From the NCBI GenBank assembly GCA_963966775.1, contig CAXAAH010000003.1, positions 27,909 through 91,908 of the forward strand: 64,000 nucleotides of DNA, in the 5' to 3' direction. The first letter of the stretch is position 1. Each line of letters opens with the position of its first letter. Under the pieces are notes generated by a model. It had not been told where the DNA came from. It searched no databases and saw only the letters and a list, made by a program, of their open reading frames with translations. Shown here in pieces: positions 9,876 to 19,418 of the stretch. This DNA is from UBA685 sp002299005. Lineage in GTDB: Bacteria; Pseudomonadota; Alphaproteobacteria; Puniceispirillales; Puniceispirillaceae. The position numbers were made by a program, and so were the translations under genes.

Positions 9876-10907
9876 TTAGGCAGTTGCGGCGAGTGGCAAT
9901 GTGCGCTCTAGTGATGGGGCGATATCATAGGCATCATTTTCGGTTGTGATGCGATAAGCGCTTTCATCTGCTAGCAGGGCTTTCACGACAAGCGTGCTAA
10001 GGCGGTGACCCGGCAAATGCGCGCTCAAGCGCCCTTTCAGCGGCATGCCAACAAGGAACAAATCGCCAATGCAATCAAGCGCTTTATGCTTCACACATTC
10101 ATTTTCCATGCGCAAGCCACCTTCATTCAGCAAGGTGCCATTATCATAGACAAGCGCATTTTCCAACGAGCCGCCCTTGCCAAGGCCAGCTAAGCGCATC
10201 GCCTCAACATCTTTGAACATGCAGAATGTACGCGCTCTGGCAATTTCATCACCAAAGGCATCATCACGGCTATCAAACGAGAATGCCTGTTTGCCAATGC
10301 CGGGGTCTGTGAAATCAATATCAATATCAAGCTGGAGCGTTGGCGCAGGTGAAAGCGTGGCCCATGCCCCGTTCTCAAGCTCAACCGTCACAGGTACCAA
10401 AATCTCAAGATAGGTGCGCGCGCTGTCTGTGGCCATGATGCCCACAAGATTGATTGATTCAACAATCGCGGCGCTTGAGCCGTCAAGGATAGGTACCTCT
10501 GGGCCGTTCAATTCAACAATCACATTATCAATGCCAAGCCCGTGAAAGGCGGCCATCAAATGTTCAATCATGCGCACTTCGGTGCCAACATTATTTTTGA
10601 TGGTTGTGCAAAGCTGTGTTTCAATCGCGTTTGTGGCATGGGCAAGGACAAACCCATCATCATCACCAATATCAACGCGGTTAAATAGGATGCCTGTATC
10701 GGCGGCGGCCGGGTGAAGTGTCATTGTGACGGCACGACCAGAATGCACGCCCACGCCAGACATCGTAATCGGTGCCTGTATGGTGGTCTGCATTAGGCCA
10801 GCTCTTGCTGTGCCACTGATATTATCAGCTGTTTGTCTCAATAAACTCTCCTCGCTTGGACGGGTGCTTTTGGGCGTATCGTCCAGCCTCAATGCTAAAC
10901 TATACAT
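9876..10907 (-). CDS. lpxC: UDP-3-O-acyl-N-acetylglucosamine deacetylase LpxC
   Basis: Zinc deacetylase performing the committed step of lipid A synthesis. Visible motifs are GVGVHSG near the start of the fold, the zinc ligand region EHLMAAFHGLGID, VPILDGSSA and the catalytic KHKALDCIGD. The start is uncertain. A TTG lies at 10925, the first ATG at 10907, and a third candidate ATG at 10793 (MQTTIQAPI) lies closer to where the conserved fold begins, so the first 38 residues may not be translated. It follows ftsZ on the minus strand across a strong hairpin at 10952-10985. Confidence 0.93.
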   Translation of the reverse strand: MYSLALRLDDTPKSTRPSEESLLRQTADNISGTARAGLMQTTIQAPITMSGVGVHSGRAVTMTLHPAAADTGILFNRVDIGDDDGFVLAHATNAIETQLCTTIKNNVGTEVRMIEHLMAAFHGLGIDNVIVELNGPEVPILDGSSAAIVESINLVGIMATDSARTYLEILVPVTVELENGAWATLSPAPTLQLDIDIDFTDPGIGKQAFSFDSRDDAFGDEIARARTFCMFKDVEAMRLAGLGKGGSLENALVYDNGTLLNEGGLRMENECVKHKALDCIGDLFLVGMPLKGRLSAHLPGHRLSTLVVKALLADESAYRITTENDAYDIAPSLERTLPLAATA

Positions 10908-10951
10908 CACTGTAATGATTGCCAAATCACTTTACTGTAACCTTTTGTAGC

Positions 10952-10985
10952 AACACGCCCCTTCGCAGTGCGTAAGGGGCGTGTT
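10952..10985 (-). terminator. Hairpin between ftsZ and lpxC
   Basis: AACACGCCCCTT (10952-10963) and AAGGGGCGTGTT (10974-10985) form a perfect 12-bp stem with a 10-nt loop. There is no clear U-run after it in the direction of transcription. It may be a partial terminator or an mRNA-end stabiliser below the highly expressed ftsZ. Confidence 0.6.
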
Positions 10986-11013
10986 TTGATGTTAGGGCGC
11001 TTGTTAAGAGCGG

Positions 11014-12816
11014 CTAGTTAGCTTGTCTGCGCAAGAAGGCAGGGATATCAAGCTCATCATCTCTCTCGTCTGATTGGGCACTGCTTTGGTTGCCAATCGG
11101 CAGTGATTCTTGCAACGCATCGCCTCTTGAAAGATTCAAGATGGCAGGCTCTTCTTGCTTTTGCGCCGCAGGTTTCGCTGTCGGTGTAACCTCATCATCT
11201 GTTGGACGTGACCGCCAAAGACCTGAGATTTGTTTGATGATTGATGGGCGTGATGAGGGGATAGGGGCCGCTTGTTCAAGCGCCTCATCAGCCGGGCTAA
11301 CAATAGGGGCTGACAGGATGAAAGCATCATCATCTGATTTACCCTCTGTTCCACCCTCTGGCTGTTTTGCCCCATCTTTTGAAGGTGTCTCTGCAATATC
11401 ATCAAAGCGTGCCACAGCTTCTTCTAGATCAAGCTGGTTAGCATCATCTTCAATAGGCGCAGAGGCTTCGGTTGCCAAGTCACCTAAGATACCAGATGGC
11501 TGATTTGTTGCCTCAGCTGTGTCTTCTGCGACCTCTGACGTTACCTCTGTTGTCATCTCTGGTGCTTCATGCTGATCAGCTGGCGGGGTGAAGAGGCCAT
11601 TTGGCACATCACCCATATCAACGGGCCCGTCTGAATCAAGTCGTGCATCCATTGACGGCATTTCGCTATCAAATAAAGGCGCGTCTGGCGTCACTGTCTC
11701 AGGCGCTGTCTGCATGCCAAGCGGTGCGTCTTCTGGCACTTTTATATTGCTGGCCTGAATATTGTTGGCCTGAATATTGCTCGTCGGCACCTGTGATGGT
11801 GTGGTTGTTGTGCTTGTCATAGGATGTGGCACAGACGCACTTCCGGCGATTGTCTCAATCCCTGTGGCGACAACTGATACACGGATGGTGCCATCAAGAC
11901 TGTCATCAATGGCTGAACCGAAGATAAGATTGGCATCTTCATCAACCTCACGGCGAATACGCTGGACCGCTTCATCAACCTCATAAAAGCCAAGCTCTGG
12001 GCCGCCTGTGACATTCACAATCAACGCCTTAGCACCAAGCAAGGTAGTGTCTTCAAGCAAGGGATTGTTAATCGCCGTCTCAGCCGCTGTGATAGCGCGA
12101 TGCTCACCAGATGCTTCACCTGTGCCCATCATCGCCTTGCCCATTTCGGTCATCACCGAGCGGATATCAGCAAAATCAAGATTGATAATGCCAGGCTTTA
12201 GCATCAAATCAGTCACGCCGCTGACACCTTGATAGAGAACCTCATCAGCCATGTGGAAGGCATCTGCGAAGGTTGTACGCTCATTTGTGACATGGAACAG
12301 ATTTTGGTTTGGCACAACGATGAGTGTATCGACATGCGCGGCCAATTGCTCAATGCCTGTTGCGGCTTGCTTCATGCGTCTTGGGCCTTCAAATTCGAAA
12401 GGCTTTGTGACAACGCCAACGGTCAAAATGCCGTTTTCACGCGCCGCTCTGGCAATCACGGGGGCCGCACCTGTGCCTGTGCCACCGCCCATACCGGCGG
12501 TGATAAAGACCATGTTGCAATCTGTTAATTCCGCGAGGACTTCATCCATCGATTCTTCTGCCGCTTGGCGTCCAATATCAGGCTTTGAGCCTGCGCCAAG
12601 ACCTGCGGTTAGATTCGTGCCAAGCTGGATTTTACGTGGCGCAAGAGAATGTGCCAATGCTTGTCCATCTGTGTTGGCAACAAGAAAGTCAACACCGTCT
12701 AGATTTGCACTTATCATATTATTGACAGCGTTACAGCCTGCACCGCCAACACCAATTACAGTGATGCGAGGACGAAGTTCTTGCATTGTTTGTGGTACTG
12801 TTAAATTGATACTCAT
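11014..12816 (-). CDS. ftsZ: Cell division GTPase FtsZ
   Basis: Tubulin-like GTPase that forms the cytokinetic ring. The N-terminal GTPase core shows IGVGGAGCNAVN near residue 21 and the tubulin signature GMGGGTGTGAAP near residue 110. The core ends around residue 320. A long, low-complexity acidic linker follows, about 250 residues rich in Asp, Glu, Ala, Pro and Thr. The extreme C-terminus has the conserved tail DIPAFLRRQ that binds FtsA. At 600 residues it is much longer than E. coli FtsZ (383), as is usual in alphaproteobacteria. The linker start contains a 15-bp tandem repeat. A 138-nt gap to ftsA leaves room for its own promoter. Confidence 0.97.
   Translation of the reverse strand: MSINLTVPQTMQELRPRITVIGVGGAGCNAVNNMISANLDGVDFLVANTDGQALAHSLAPRKIQLGTNLTAGLGAGSKPDIGRQAAEESMDEVLAELTDCNMVFITAGMGGGTGTGAAPVIARAARENGILTVGVVTKPFEFEGPRRMKQAATGIEQLAAHVDTLIVVPNQNLFHVTNERTTFADAFHMADEVLYQGVSGVTDLMLKPGIINLDFADIRSVMTEMGKAMMGTGEASGEHRAITAAETAINNPLLEDTTLLGAKALIVNVTGGPELGFYEVDEAVQRIRREVDEDANLIFGSAIDDSLDGTIRVSVVATGIETIAGSASVPHPMTSTTTTPSQVPTSNIQANNIQASNIKVPEDAPLGMQTAPETVTPDAPLFDSEMPSMDARLDSDGPVDMGDVPNGLFTPPADQHEAPEMTTEVTSEVAEDTAEATNQPSGILGDLATEASAPIEDDANQLDLEEAVARFDDIAETPSKDGAKQPEGGTEGKSDDDAFILSAPIVSPADEALEQAAPIPSSRPSIIKQISGLWRSRPTDDEVTPTAKPAAQKQEEPAILNLSRGDALQESLPIGNQSSAQSDERDDELDIPAFLRRQAN
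11744..11781 (-). repeat. 15-bp tandem repeat in the ftsZ linker
   Basis: About two and a half copies of a 15-bp unit (ATATTGYTGGCCTGA on the plus strand). They encode SNIQANNIQASNIK at the start of the disordered linker. Confidence 0.85.
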
Positions 12817-12954
12817 GATAGCCTCCCTTCAATTTTAAGGCTTATGGTTTGCGCCACATGAAACGTGGCAAGTGATCTGACACAGCAGGGGGCAATGCTG
12901 TGCGACAGATTAGGATTTGGTTGCTTTATAATCATCTTTATCGGTGTCCTTTCC

Positions 12955-14265
12955 TTACAGATGGGTGCGCAGCCACATGCCAAGGCGCCCAAAGGGGTTC
13001 CTTGATAAAATGGCGGGATTAAATTCGGTTAAATCATCATCAGCGGTGCGCGCGACATGAAGCGCCATCCCGACAAGGGCTGAGAAAGCAGGGTTGGCTG
13101 AATGCTCATCCAAGCCCATAATATGATGCGGTATCGCAAGGCTCGCGCGGCGCTTCCAATATTGTGAGACGAAATCCGCCATGCCTGTCAGCTGGCTGGC
13201 ACCGCCTGTTAAGACAATGCGCTGGCCGATATGATGCTCTAGGCCTGCCGCGACAAGCTTTTGATAGATAAGATCCAAAATCTCTTCGATGCGGGGGCGG
13301 ATAATATCTGTCAGCAATTGACGATTAATCATCTCCCCATTTGGCAGTGTTAAATCCTGCATTTGATAGGCGCTTGTGGCGGGCACAAAATTATCACCTG
13401 CGGCCAAAAATGGCGGCGGTGATAGCACGTCTCTTAACGCCTCACCATGCGAGGGGGTAATCGCGCCTTCAACAGCTTTTAGCCGCTCTGCATCTGAGAT
13501 AGAGACAGATAATATGCGCGCAATATCACGCGTGATCTGGATACCGCCAACAGGCACAGAGGCACTGCCAATCAGACCATTATTTAAGAACAGCGCCGCA
13601 GAGGTTGTGCCGCCCCCCATATCAAGCACCAAGGTGCCAAGGTCGGCATCTTCTTGGGTTAGGCACGCAAGACCAGAGGCAAAGCCGGCATGACCAATGC
13701 GCCCTATCTGTAGATGATTATGCTGTACCGCCTCAGATAGATTAAGATAGCTGGCACTGGCAATCGTCATGGCTGTGGCATCAAGCGCCAAATGGCTGGC
13801 ACGCATCCCCTTGGGGTTTTGGACAATCGAGGCGCCATCAATGATATAATGCAGCCGCTCTGAGGCAATAAGCGAACGGCCCTCTGGCAGGGTCATTTGC
13901 ATCTGCTTTGCGGTCAGGCGCCTGATGTCTCTGAGCGAGATAATCGGGTCAGCCAATTCCAGCTTGAAGCGTTCAATATGTGATTGAGGCTGGCCACCTG
14001 GCATGACGATATGCAAATCATTAATCGTCAGCCCTGCCTTGCGCTCACCAGCTTCGACCACCTTGCCGAGTGTTTCACTAAACAGCGCAAGGTCGGTAAT
14101 CTCACCACGCTGGATACCAGCTGAGGCATGCATCGCATAAGATAAAATAGTCAGCGTCTTGCCCGCAGGCTCAACAATCAGGCACCCCAATTTTGACGAG
14201 CCAACATCAAGAACCGCAAAAGGTCCTTTGACTGAGACGGGCTTAATCGGTGTCATAGCTGTCAT
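12955..14265 (-). CDS. ftsA: Cell division protein FtsA
   Basis: Actin-like ATPase that tethers FtsZ to the membrane and recruits late division proteins. Visible are the phosphate-1 motif VLDVGSSKLGCLIVEP near residue 18, phosphate-2 LVLDMGGGTTSAALF and the adenosine motif VLTGGASQLTGM. The C-terminal helix (FGRLGMWLRTHL) is amphipathic and fits the membrane-targeting sequence. At 436 residues it is normal. It overlaps ftsQ by 4 nt. Confidence 0.95.
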   Translation of the reverse strand: MTAMTPIKPVSVKGPFAVLDVGSSKLGCLIVEPAGKTLTILSYAMHASAGIQRGEITDLALFSETLGKVVEAGERKAGLTINDLHIVMPGGQPQSHIERFKLELADPIISLRDIRRLTAKQMQMTLPEGRSLIASERLHYIIDGASIVQNPKGMRASHLALDATAMTIASASYLNLSEAVQHNHLQIGRIGHAGFASGLACLTQEDADLGTLVLDMGGGTTSAALFLNNGLIGSASVPVGGIQITRDIARILSVSISDAERLKAVEGAITPSHGEALRDVLSPPPFLAAGDNFVPATSAYQMQDLTLPNGEMINRQLLTDIIRPRIEEILDLIYQKLVAAGLEHHIGQRIVLTGGASQLTGMADFVSQYWKRRASLAIPHHIMGLDEHSANPAFSALVGMALHVARTADDDLTEFNPAILSRNPFGRLGMWLRTHL

Positions 14266-15083
14266 GTCTTTTGCCCTTTCTTGCTCAAAGGAAGGTTTGG
14301 CTCAACGATAAGCTGGCCTGAAATGCGCAGATCAATGGTCGCCAAATCGCGCTTCATAATTTTGGTGTCTCGGTCCAAAATGGCGAGTTTCGACCAAGCA
14401 AGAACGGCGTCTTTTTCAGGCAGGCGCACCGCAAGGCCTGTGCGCAGATGAACATCCCAGCGGCGGTCAGACACGCGCTGGATGGCCCAAACATCGGCAT
14501 AGAGATCAGGCTCTGTGCGCAAGGCTTCGATAATCAATTTGGCATGGGCCGCCGCCCCTTCCCCTGATATCACAGGCAGGTGACTAAAGTTTGCGGCATT
14601 CGCGCCAAAGATGGTGTGGCCTTCTTGATCAATCAGGCGATGACCGCCGGTTGTTTGCAACAAGGCAAGCGGGCGTCTCTCGGTCAGGTCGATGGCGATT
14701 GCATCCGGATAATGGCGGGCAACAGTGGCATCTTGCACCCAGCCAAGCTGTTCCAGATTATGCTTAATCTCATCAAGCGAAAGCGCCAAAAGCGGGGTGC
14801 CATAATCTGCGCCAATCGCTTTTTTAATGTCGCTGTCTGTTGTGTAATTGCGCCCTGTGATGCGGATATCGATAAGGGCGATGCCAGATTGCGCTGATAG
14901 ATCATAGCCGCTTTCAATCAATGTCTCGCGCATTATCCATAGGCCAGCCACAAGGCAAATGGCGCCCACATAAGAGCCGCGTTTTGCCGCGCTAAGGATG
15001 GTCGGCCAATCGATTTGGCGGCCACGCAAGCTCGCTCTATTGGGCTCTTGGGCCTCTTTTTTCCAGAACATTAATCGTCGCAT
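14262..15083 (-). CDS. ftsQ: Cell division protein FtsQ
   Basis: Bitopic inner-membrane protein linking early and late divisome components. It has a short basic cytoplasmic N-terminus, one membrane segment (about residues 34-52, GSYVGAICLVAGLWIM) and a periplasmic POTRA domain starting near IDIRITGRNYTTDSDI. The beta domain follows (RRWDVHLRTGLAVRLPE). About 273 residues fits. It overlaps ddl by 13 nt and ftsA by 4 nt, as expected for its place in the dcw cluster. Confidence 0.92.
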   Translation of the reverse strand: MRRLMFWKKEAQEPNRASLRGRQIDWPTILSAAKRGSYVGAICLVAGLWIMRETLIESGYDLSAQSGIALIDIRITGRNYTTDSDIKKAIGADYGTPLLALSLDEIKHNLEQLGWVQDATVARHYPDAIAIDLTERRPLALLQTTGGHRLIDQEGHTIFGANAANFSHLPVISGEGAAAHAKLIIEALRTEPDLYADVWAIQRVSDRRWDVHLRTGLAVRLPEKDAVLAWSKLAILDRDTKIMKRDLATIDLRISGQLIVEPNLPLSKKGQKT

Positions 15084-15985
15084 TGGGCAATCTCCAACAA
15101 GTGATTAACAAGTTCTTCGCCCGAAATACCGCGCCAGCGCGCTTGTTCAGGGACAAGTGAGGTCGCCGTCATGCCAGGCTGTGTGTTCAGCTCCAGCATA
15201 TAAAGCTGGCCTTTTTTATCATCATAGCGATAGTCAGCACGCGCCACACCGCGGCAACCAAGCAAATGATAGGCTTGTTCTGCCCAATCAAGGGCAAGCG
15301 TTTCAACCTCTTTTGGGATTTCCGCTGGCAAGATATGATGTGAGCCGCCGGCCTTATATTTGGCATCAAAATCATAAAAGGTCTCAGAGGTCGTAATCTC
15401 GGTCACACCAAGGGCGGTGCCATCTAGGACAGAGACGGTTAATTCACGCCCCGGAATAAAGGCCTCTGCAAATAGCTGTGTGCCAAGTGGCCAGAGATCA
15501 TGACGCGGCGCATCATCGCCTGCACGGATAATCTGGACACCAAAGCTAGAGCCTTCATTGACCGGTTTGACGACATAATCACCGTCATAATTCTGAGGGC
15601 TCAGAACCCCATTATCTTCGTTCAAGGAAAGGCGCATCGGTACCGCGATCCCAGCCGTGCGGAATAATTGGCGCGATAGCACCTTATTCATCGCGACAGC
15701 AGAGGCAACCACACCGCTATGGGTATAAGGAATGCCCATAATATTTAGCATGCCTTGCACGGAGCCATCCTCGCCAATTTGGCCATGAAGCGCGTTATAA
15801 ACACGCGACGGGTTCAATTCACGAAGGCGCGTTTGAATATCACGGTCAAATTCAACCTCAATCGCATCCCAGCCAGCCGCTCTTGCCGCTTTGGCACAAA
15901 AGGCCGCGCTGACACGGCTCACAGCCGCCTCAGATGTCCAGCCACCCATCAGCACAACCACACGTTTTGGATCTTGTTCAATCAT
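15071..15985 (-). CDS. ddl: D-alanine--D-alanine ligase
   Basis: ATP-grasp ligase making the D-Ala-D-Ala dipeptide for peptidoglycan. Visible are the N-terminal VVVLMGGWTSEAAVS, LHGQIGEDGSVQGML, the ATP-grasp segment YVVKPVNEGSSFGV, and the metal-binding end MLELNTQPGMTATSLVPEQA. At 304 residues it is normal. It lies between murB and ftsQ and overlaps both. Confidence 0.95.
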   Translation of the reverse strand: MIEQDPKRVVVLMGGWTSEAAVSRVSAAFCAKAARAAGWDAIEVEFDRDIQTRLRELNPSRVYNALHGQIGEDGSVQGMLNIMGIPYTHSGVVASAVAMNKVLSRQLFRTAGIAVPMRLSLNEDNGVLSPQNYDGDYVVKPVNEGSSFGVQIIRAGDDAPRHDLWPLGTQLFAEAFIPGRELTVSVLDGTALGVTEITTSETFYDFDAKYKAGGSHHILPAEIPKEVETLALDWAEQAYHLLGCRGVARADYRYDDKKGQLYMLELNTQPGMTATSLVPEQARWRGISGEELVNHLLEIAQCDD

Positions 15986-16911
15986 GCCACATCTCCGCCG
16001 CTAATGGTCTCTGCATCTCTGCCAATTCGTTTAATTTCCCAGCGTAGCTCAACGCCGCAATTGGCGCGCACAGCCTCTATTACCTCAGTGCCAAGCCGCT
16101 CAATATCACGGGCGCTAGCGGCGCCATGATTGATAAGGAAATTACAGTGTTTTTCATTCATTGACGCATCGCCAATACGCTTGCCGCGGCAACCAGCTTC
16201 ATCGATGACCTGCCATGCTTTATGGCCCTCAGGGTTGGCAAAGGTCGAACCGCCCGTGCGCACACCTTGCGGCTGTGTTTGCGCCCGCATGGCCAGCATC
16301 TCTTTCATCTCAGCTTTGATATCTGCCATCTTGCCAGCCTTTGTTGCAAAATCGGCTGATAGGAAAATCATCTCATCTGATACATCACTATGGCGATAGG
16401 CCATGCCCATCTCATCAGGGGTTAGGTGATGGATGGTGCCATCTCTTGCCATCATGCGCGCGCTGATAAGCACGTCTTTAAATTCACTGCCATAACAGCC
16501 CGCATTCATGCGAATCCCGCCGCCAATTGTGCCAGGGATGGTCACAAGAAAGGCAAGGGCGGTGCGGTCATGACGCGCGGCAAAGCGCGCGACTTCTGCG
16601 TCTGTGGCACCGGCGCCGGCTGTGATGATATCACCTGATAGGCGCGTTTGTGCCATCTCGCCGACCAGCTTTATGACCGCCCCTTCAATGCCGCCATCAC
16701 GCACCAGCATATTAGAGCCTGCGCCGATGATGGTAAGTGGCAGATCAGAGGGGGTATTGGCCAAAAATTGCGCCAGATCAGCTTCGTCAGCTGGCTCAAA
16801 ATAGATGTCAGCCTTGCCGCCCACGCCAAGCCATGTGCGCTTGTTGAGGGGCTCATCAAATAGCAACAGGCCTCTGATATTCAAAGAGATGCTTTTATGT
16901 GAATCTGTCAT
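15982..16911 (-). CDS. murB: UDP-N-acetylenolpyruvoylglucosamine reductase MurB
   Basis: FAD-dependent reductase forming UDP-MurNAc. FAD-binding elements are visible: TWLGVGGKADIYFEP, IGAGSNMLVRDGGIEG and TIPGTIGGGIRMNAGCYG. The catalytic serine is in GGSTFANPEGHKAWQVIDEAG, and the final GVELRWEIKRIG is typical. At 309 residues it matches the short type II class. It abuts murC with no gap and overlaps ddl by 4 nt. Confidence 0.95.
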   Translation of the reverse strand: MTDSHKSISLNIRGLLLFDEPLNKRTWLGVGGKADIYFEPADEADLAQFLANTPSDLPLTIIGAGSNMLVRDGGIEGAVIKLVGEMAQTRLSGDIITAGAGATDAEVARFAARHDRTALAFLVTIPGTIGGGIRMNAGCYGSEFKDVLISARMMARDGTIHHLTPDEMGMAYRHSDVSDEMIFLSADFATKAGKMADIKAEMKEMLAMRAQTQPQGVRTGGSTFANPEGHKAWQVIDEAGCRGKRIGDASMNEKHCNFLINHGAASARDIERLGTEVIEAVRANCGVELRWEIKRIGRDAETISGGDVA

Positions 16912-18336
16912 CTAAGCACCTCCTTTTGATATGATAGCTTCAAGCTCTGCTGGCAGAGAGGCGGCCCAATTTGTGATGGTGCCAGCACCAAGGCACATAA
17001 TGATATCGCCCTTAACAGCGTGGGTGCTAATCAAGCTGGCAAGCGCTTCTGGCGCGTCTAGCCCATAGGCATTGCGGTGGCCATGTGATTGCAGGCCTGC
17101 GACCAGCTCATCCTTGCCAAAGCCTTCAATAGGGGCCTCACCTGCGGCATAGACATCGGCGACAATCACTGTATCTGCCTCGTTAAAACAGCTGCAGAAA
17201 TCATCAAACAGATCGCGCAGACGGCTATAGCGATGCGGCTGGACAACGGCGATAAGCTTGCCGCCATTGGCTTTCATACGGCCCGCATTCAAGGCCGCTT
17301 TAATCTCAACAGGGTGGTGGCCATAATCATCGATGACTGTGATCCCATGCGCTGTGCCTTTAATATCAAAGCGTCTGCCAACGCCTTTGAAATTGGCAAG
17401 GGCTTGTTTGATAATCGTGCTATCAATCCCCATCTCAAGCGCCACCGAAATAGCGGCAAGCGCATTTTGGACATTATGCGTGCCAAGCATCGAGAAGCTG
17501 ACATCAGCAATGGTTTGGGCCTCGCCCATCAGCCTGTCTGATAGCTGAATATCAAATAGCATCGCATCATGAGAGGCACGGATATTCACGGCCCTGACAT
17601 CTGCCATCACAGATAGGCCATAAGAGATAATCCGCCTGTCACGGATTTTCGGCAAAAGACGCTGAACCGCTGGATGGTCGATGCATAGGCTGGCAAAACC
17701 ATAAAAGGGAATCGAGGCGACAAAATTCTCAAAAGCGGTTTCAAGATTCTCATAAGAGCCGTGATGGTCAAGATGCTCAGGGTCGATATTGGTGACAATC
17801 GCGGCGGTTGGCTTTAGGCGCGAGAAAGAGCCGTCACTCTCATCAGCCTCAACAACCATCCATTGGCCATCACCCAATTTGGCATTACTGCCCCAGCTTT
17901 GGATGATGCCGCCATTGACAACGGTGGGGTCAATATCAGCCGCATCTAGCAAGGTTGCGACAAGCGAGGTGGTGGTCGTCTTGCCATGTGTGCCAGCAAC
18001 CGCCACAGACCAGCGCAAGCGCATTAACTCGCCAAGCATCTCTGCCCGGTGAACAACGGGAATAAACTTCGCCCGCGCGGCTAGCAATTCTTCATTATCA
18101 GCGCGGATGGCGGTCGAGATAACAACAATAGACACATCGTCAATATTGTCAGCTGTTTGCGGAATAGAGACAGGAATGCCCTTTCCGCGTAATCGTTTGA
18201 CATTATTATTCACCGCAATATCAGAGCCCTGCACCTCATAGCCCAAATCGGCTAGGATTTCGGCAATACCACTCATCCCAATACCGCCAATGCCGGTAAA
18301 GTGAATCTTGCCAATGCTGAGGGGAAGGGCGGTCAT
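16912..18336 (-). CDS. murC: UDP-N-acetylmuramate--L-alanine ligase MurC
   Basis: First amino-acid-adding Mur ligase; it attaches L-alanine to UDP-MurNAc. Visible are the Rossmann start IHFTGIGGIGMSGIAEIL, the P-loop AGTHGKTTTTSLVATLL near residue 115, EADESDGSF, VTNIDPEHLDHHGSYEN and DDYGHHPVEIKAAL. At 474 residues it is normal. It overlaps murG by 4 nt. Confidence 0.96.
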   Translation of the reverse strand: MTALPLSIGKIHFTGIGGIGMSGIAEILADLGYEVQGSDIAVNNNVKRLRGKGIPVSIPQTADNIDDVSIVVISTAIRADNEELLAARAKFIPVVHRAEMLGELMRLRWSVAVAGTHGKTTTTSLVATLLDAADIDPTVVNGGIIQSWGSNAKLGDGQWMVVEADESDGSFSRLKPTAAIVTNIDPEHLDHHGSYENLETAFENFVASIPFYGFASLCIDHPAVQRLLPKIRDRRIISYGLSVMADVRAVNIRASHDAMLFDIQLSDRLMGEAQTIADVSFSMLGTHNVQNALAAISVALEMGIDSTIIKQALANFKGVGRRFDIKGTAHGITVIDDYGHHPVEIKAALNAGRMKANGGKLIAVVQPHRYSRLRDLFDDFCSCFNEADTVIVADVYAAGEAPIEGFGKDELVAGLQSHGHRNAYGLDAPEALASLISTHAVKGDIIMCLGAGTITNWAASLPAELEAIISKGGA

Positions 18337-19418
18337 TGCATAGCTCCTGAGAGGTGAGGGGCGGATAGGCCGGCTAGATCTGCGATAGCGTGGCTGGCAT
18401 TTTGCTTTGCGATAGAGTGCGCTTGGCTAGCCATTTTTGCGCGCTTTGTGCCATCTTCGATTAATGTCGATAGCAAGGCTGCTACGGCCTTTGCATCTGC
18501 CTTATCCTCGGCAAGCACAAGCGCACCGCCGGCATTGGCAAGGCTCATCGCATTGCCTGTTTGGTGATCATCAAGCGCCCCTGCAAAAGGCACAAGAAGG
18601 CTGGCTCTGCCTGCGGTGGCAATTTCTTGCACAGATGAGGCACCTGCTCTGCTGATGATGATGTCGCTTGCCTCATAGAGGCTTGGCATATCATGATAAA
18701 AACGCGCCACCTCATAAGAGATATTTTGCGCCTCATAAGCGGCCTTTAGGGCGCTGATATTATCATCACGTGCTTGTTGTGTGATATGCAATTTTGCTTT
18801 GAGGGACGCTGGTAATGCTGAGATGGCTTGCGGGATGATATCAGCAAAAATCTGGGCACCAAGAGAGCCGCCAATAATGGTGATATGTATCTTGTCTGTC
18901 TGCACGCGATAGGCCGAAATAGCGGCAAATGCTTGCCTGACAGGCAGGCCTGTTTGGGTGATTTTATCGCCTTCTGGTGCGCCTTTGGTGTTGGCAAAGG
19001 ACAGCGCGATATGATGGGCAATCTTGCCAAGCAGGCGGTTTGCACGCCCCATCACCGCATTTTGTTCATGCAAGATACAGCGCGCGCCAAAAAGTCGCCC
19101 CGATAAAATAGGCGCAAGTGACGGATAACCGCCAAAGCCAATCACAGCCGCTGGGCGCGCAAATAGCATCATGCTAGCTGATTGTATAAAGCCAAGGGAC
19201 AGGCTGGCTAGCCCAAGGCATTTGGCGATAATCCCTGCTTTGAACGGCGAGGCAGAGCTGATGATGCGATAGGTGATTTTGCCATCGACCATCGCCTCAC
19301 CGCGCTTATCGGTATAAAGCACCACCCTATGGCCATTCGCAGATAGCACTTCTGCGACCGCAAGGGCTGGGAAAATATGGCCGCCTGTACCGCCGGCGGC
19401 AAGAATGACATTAGCCAT
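18333..19418 (-). CDS. murG: UDP-GlcNAc:lipid I transferase MurG
   Basis: Peripheral membrane GT-B glycosyltransferase converting lipid I to lipid II. It has the N-terminal glycine loop AAGGTGGHIFPALAVAE, the GGYPSLAPIL segment, LHEQNAVMGRANRLL, GGSLGAQIFADIIP and the donor-site region ISRAGASSVQEIATAGRASLLVPF. At 361 residues it is normal. It overlaps ftsW by 8 nt and murC by 4 nt. Confidence 0.95.
   Translation of the reverse strand: MANVILAAGGTGGHIFPALAVAEVLSANGHRVVLYTDKRGEAMVDGKITYRIISSASPFKAGIIAKCLGLASLSLGFIQSASMMLFARPAAVIGFGGYPSLAPILSGRLFGARCILHEQNAVMGRANRLLGKIAHHIALSFANTKGAPEGDKITQTGLPVRQAFAAISAYRVQTDKIHITIIGGSLGAQIFADIIPQAISALPASLKAKLHITQQARDDNISALKAAYEAQNISYEVARFYHDMPSLYEASDIIISRAGASSVQEIATAGRASLLVPFAGALDDHQTGNAMSLANAGGALVLAEDKADAKAVAALLSTLIEDGTKRAKMASQAHSIAKQNASHAIADLAGLSAPHLSGAMQ

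Noticed and set aside
12251..12838. 195-codon plus-strand open frame over the ftsZ start
   Set aside because: Antisense shadow of ftsZ; its composition is that of a reversed coding strand.
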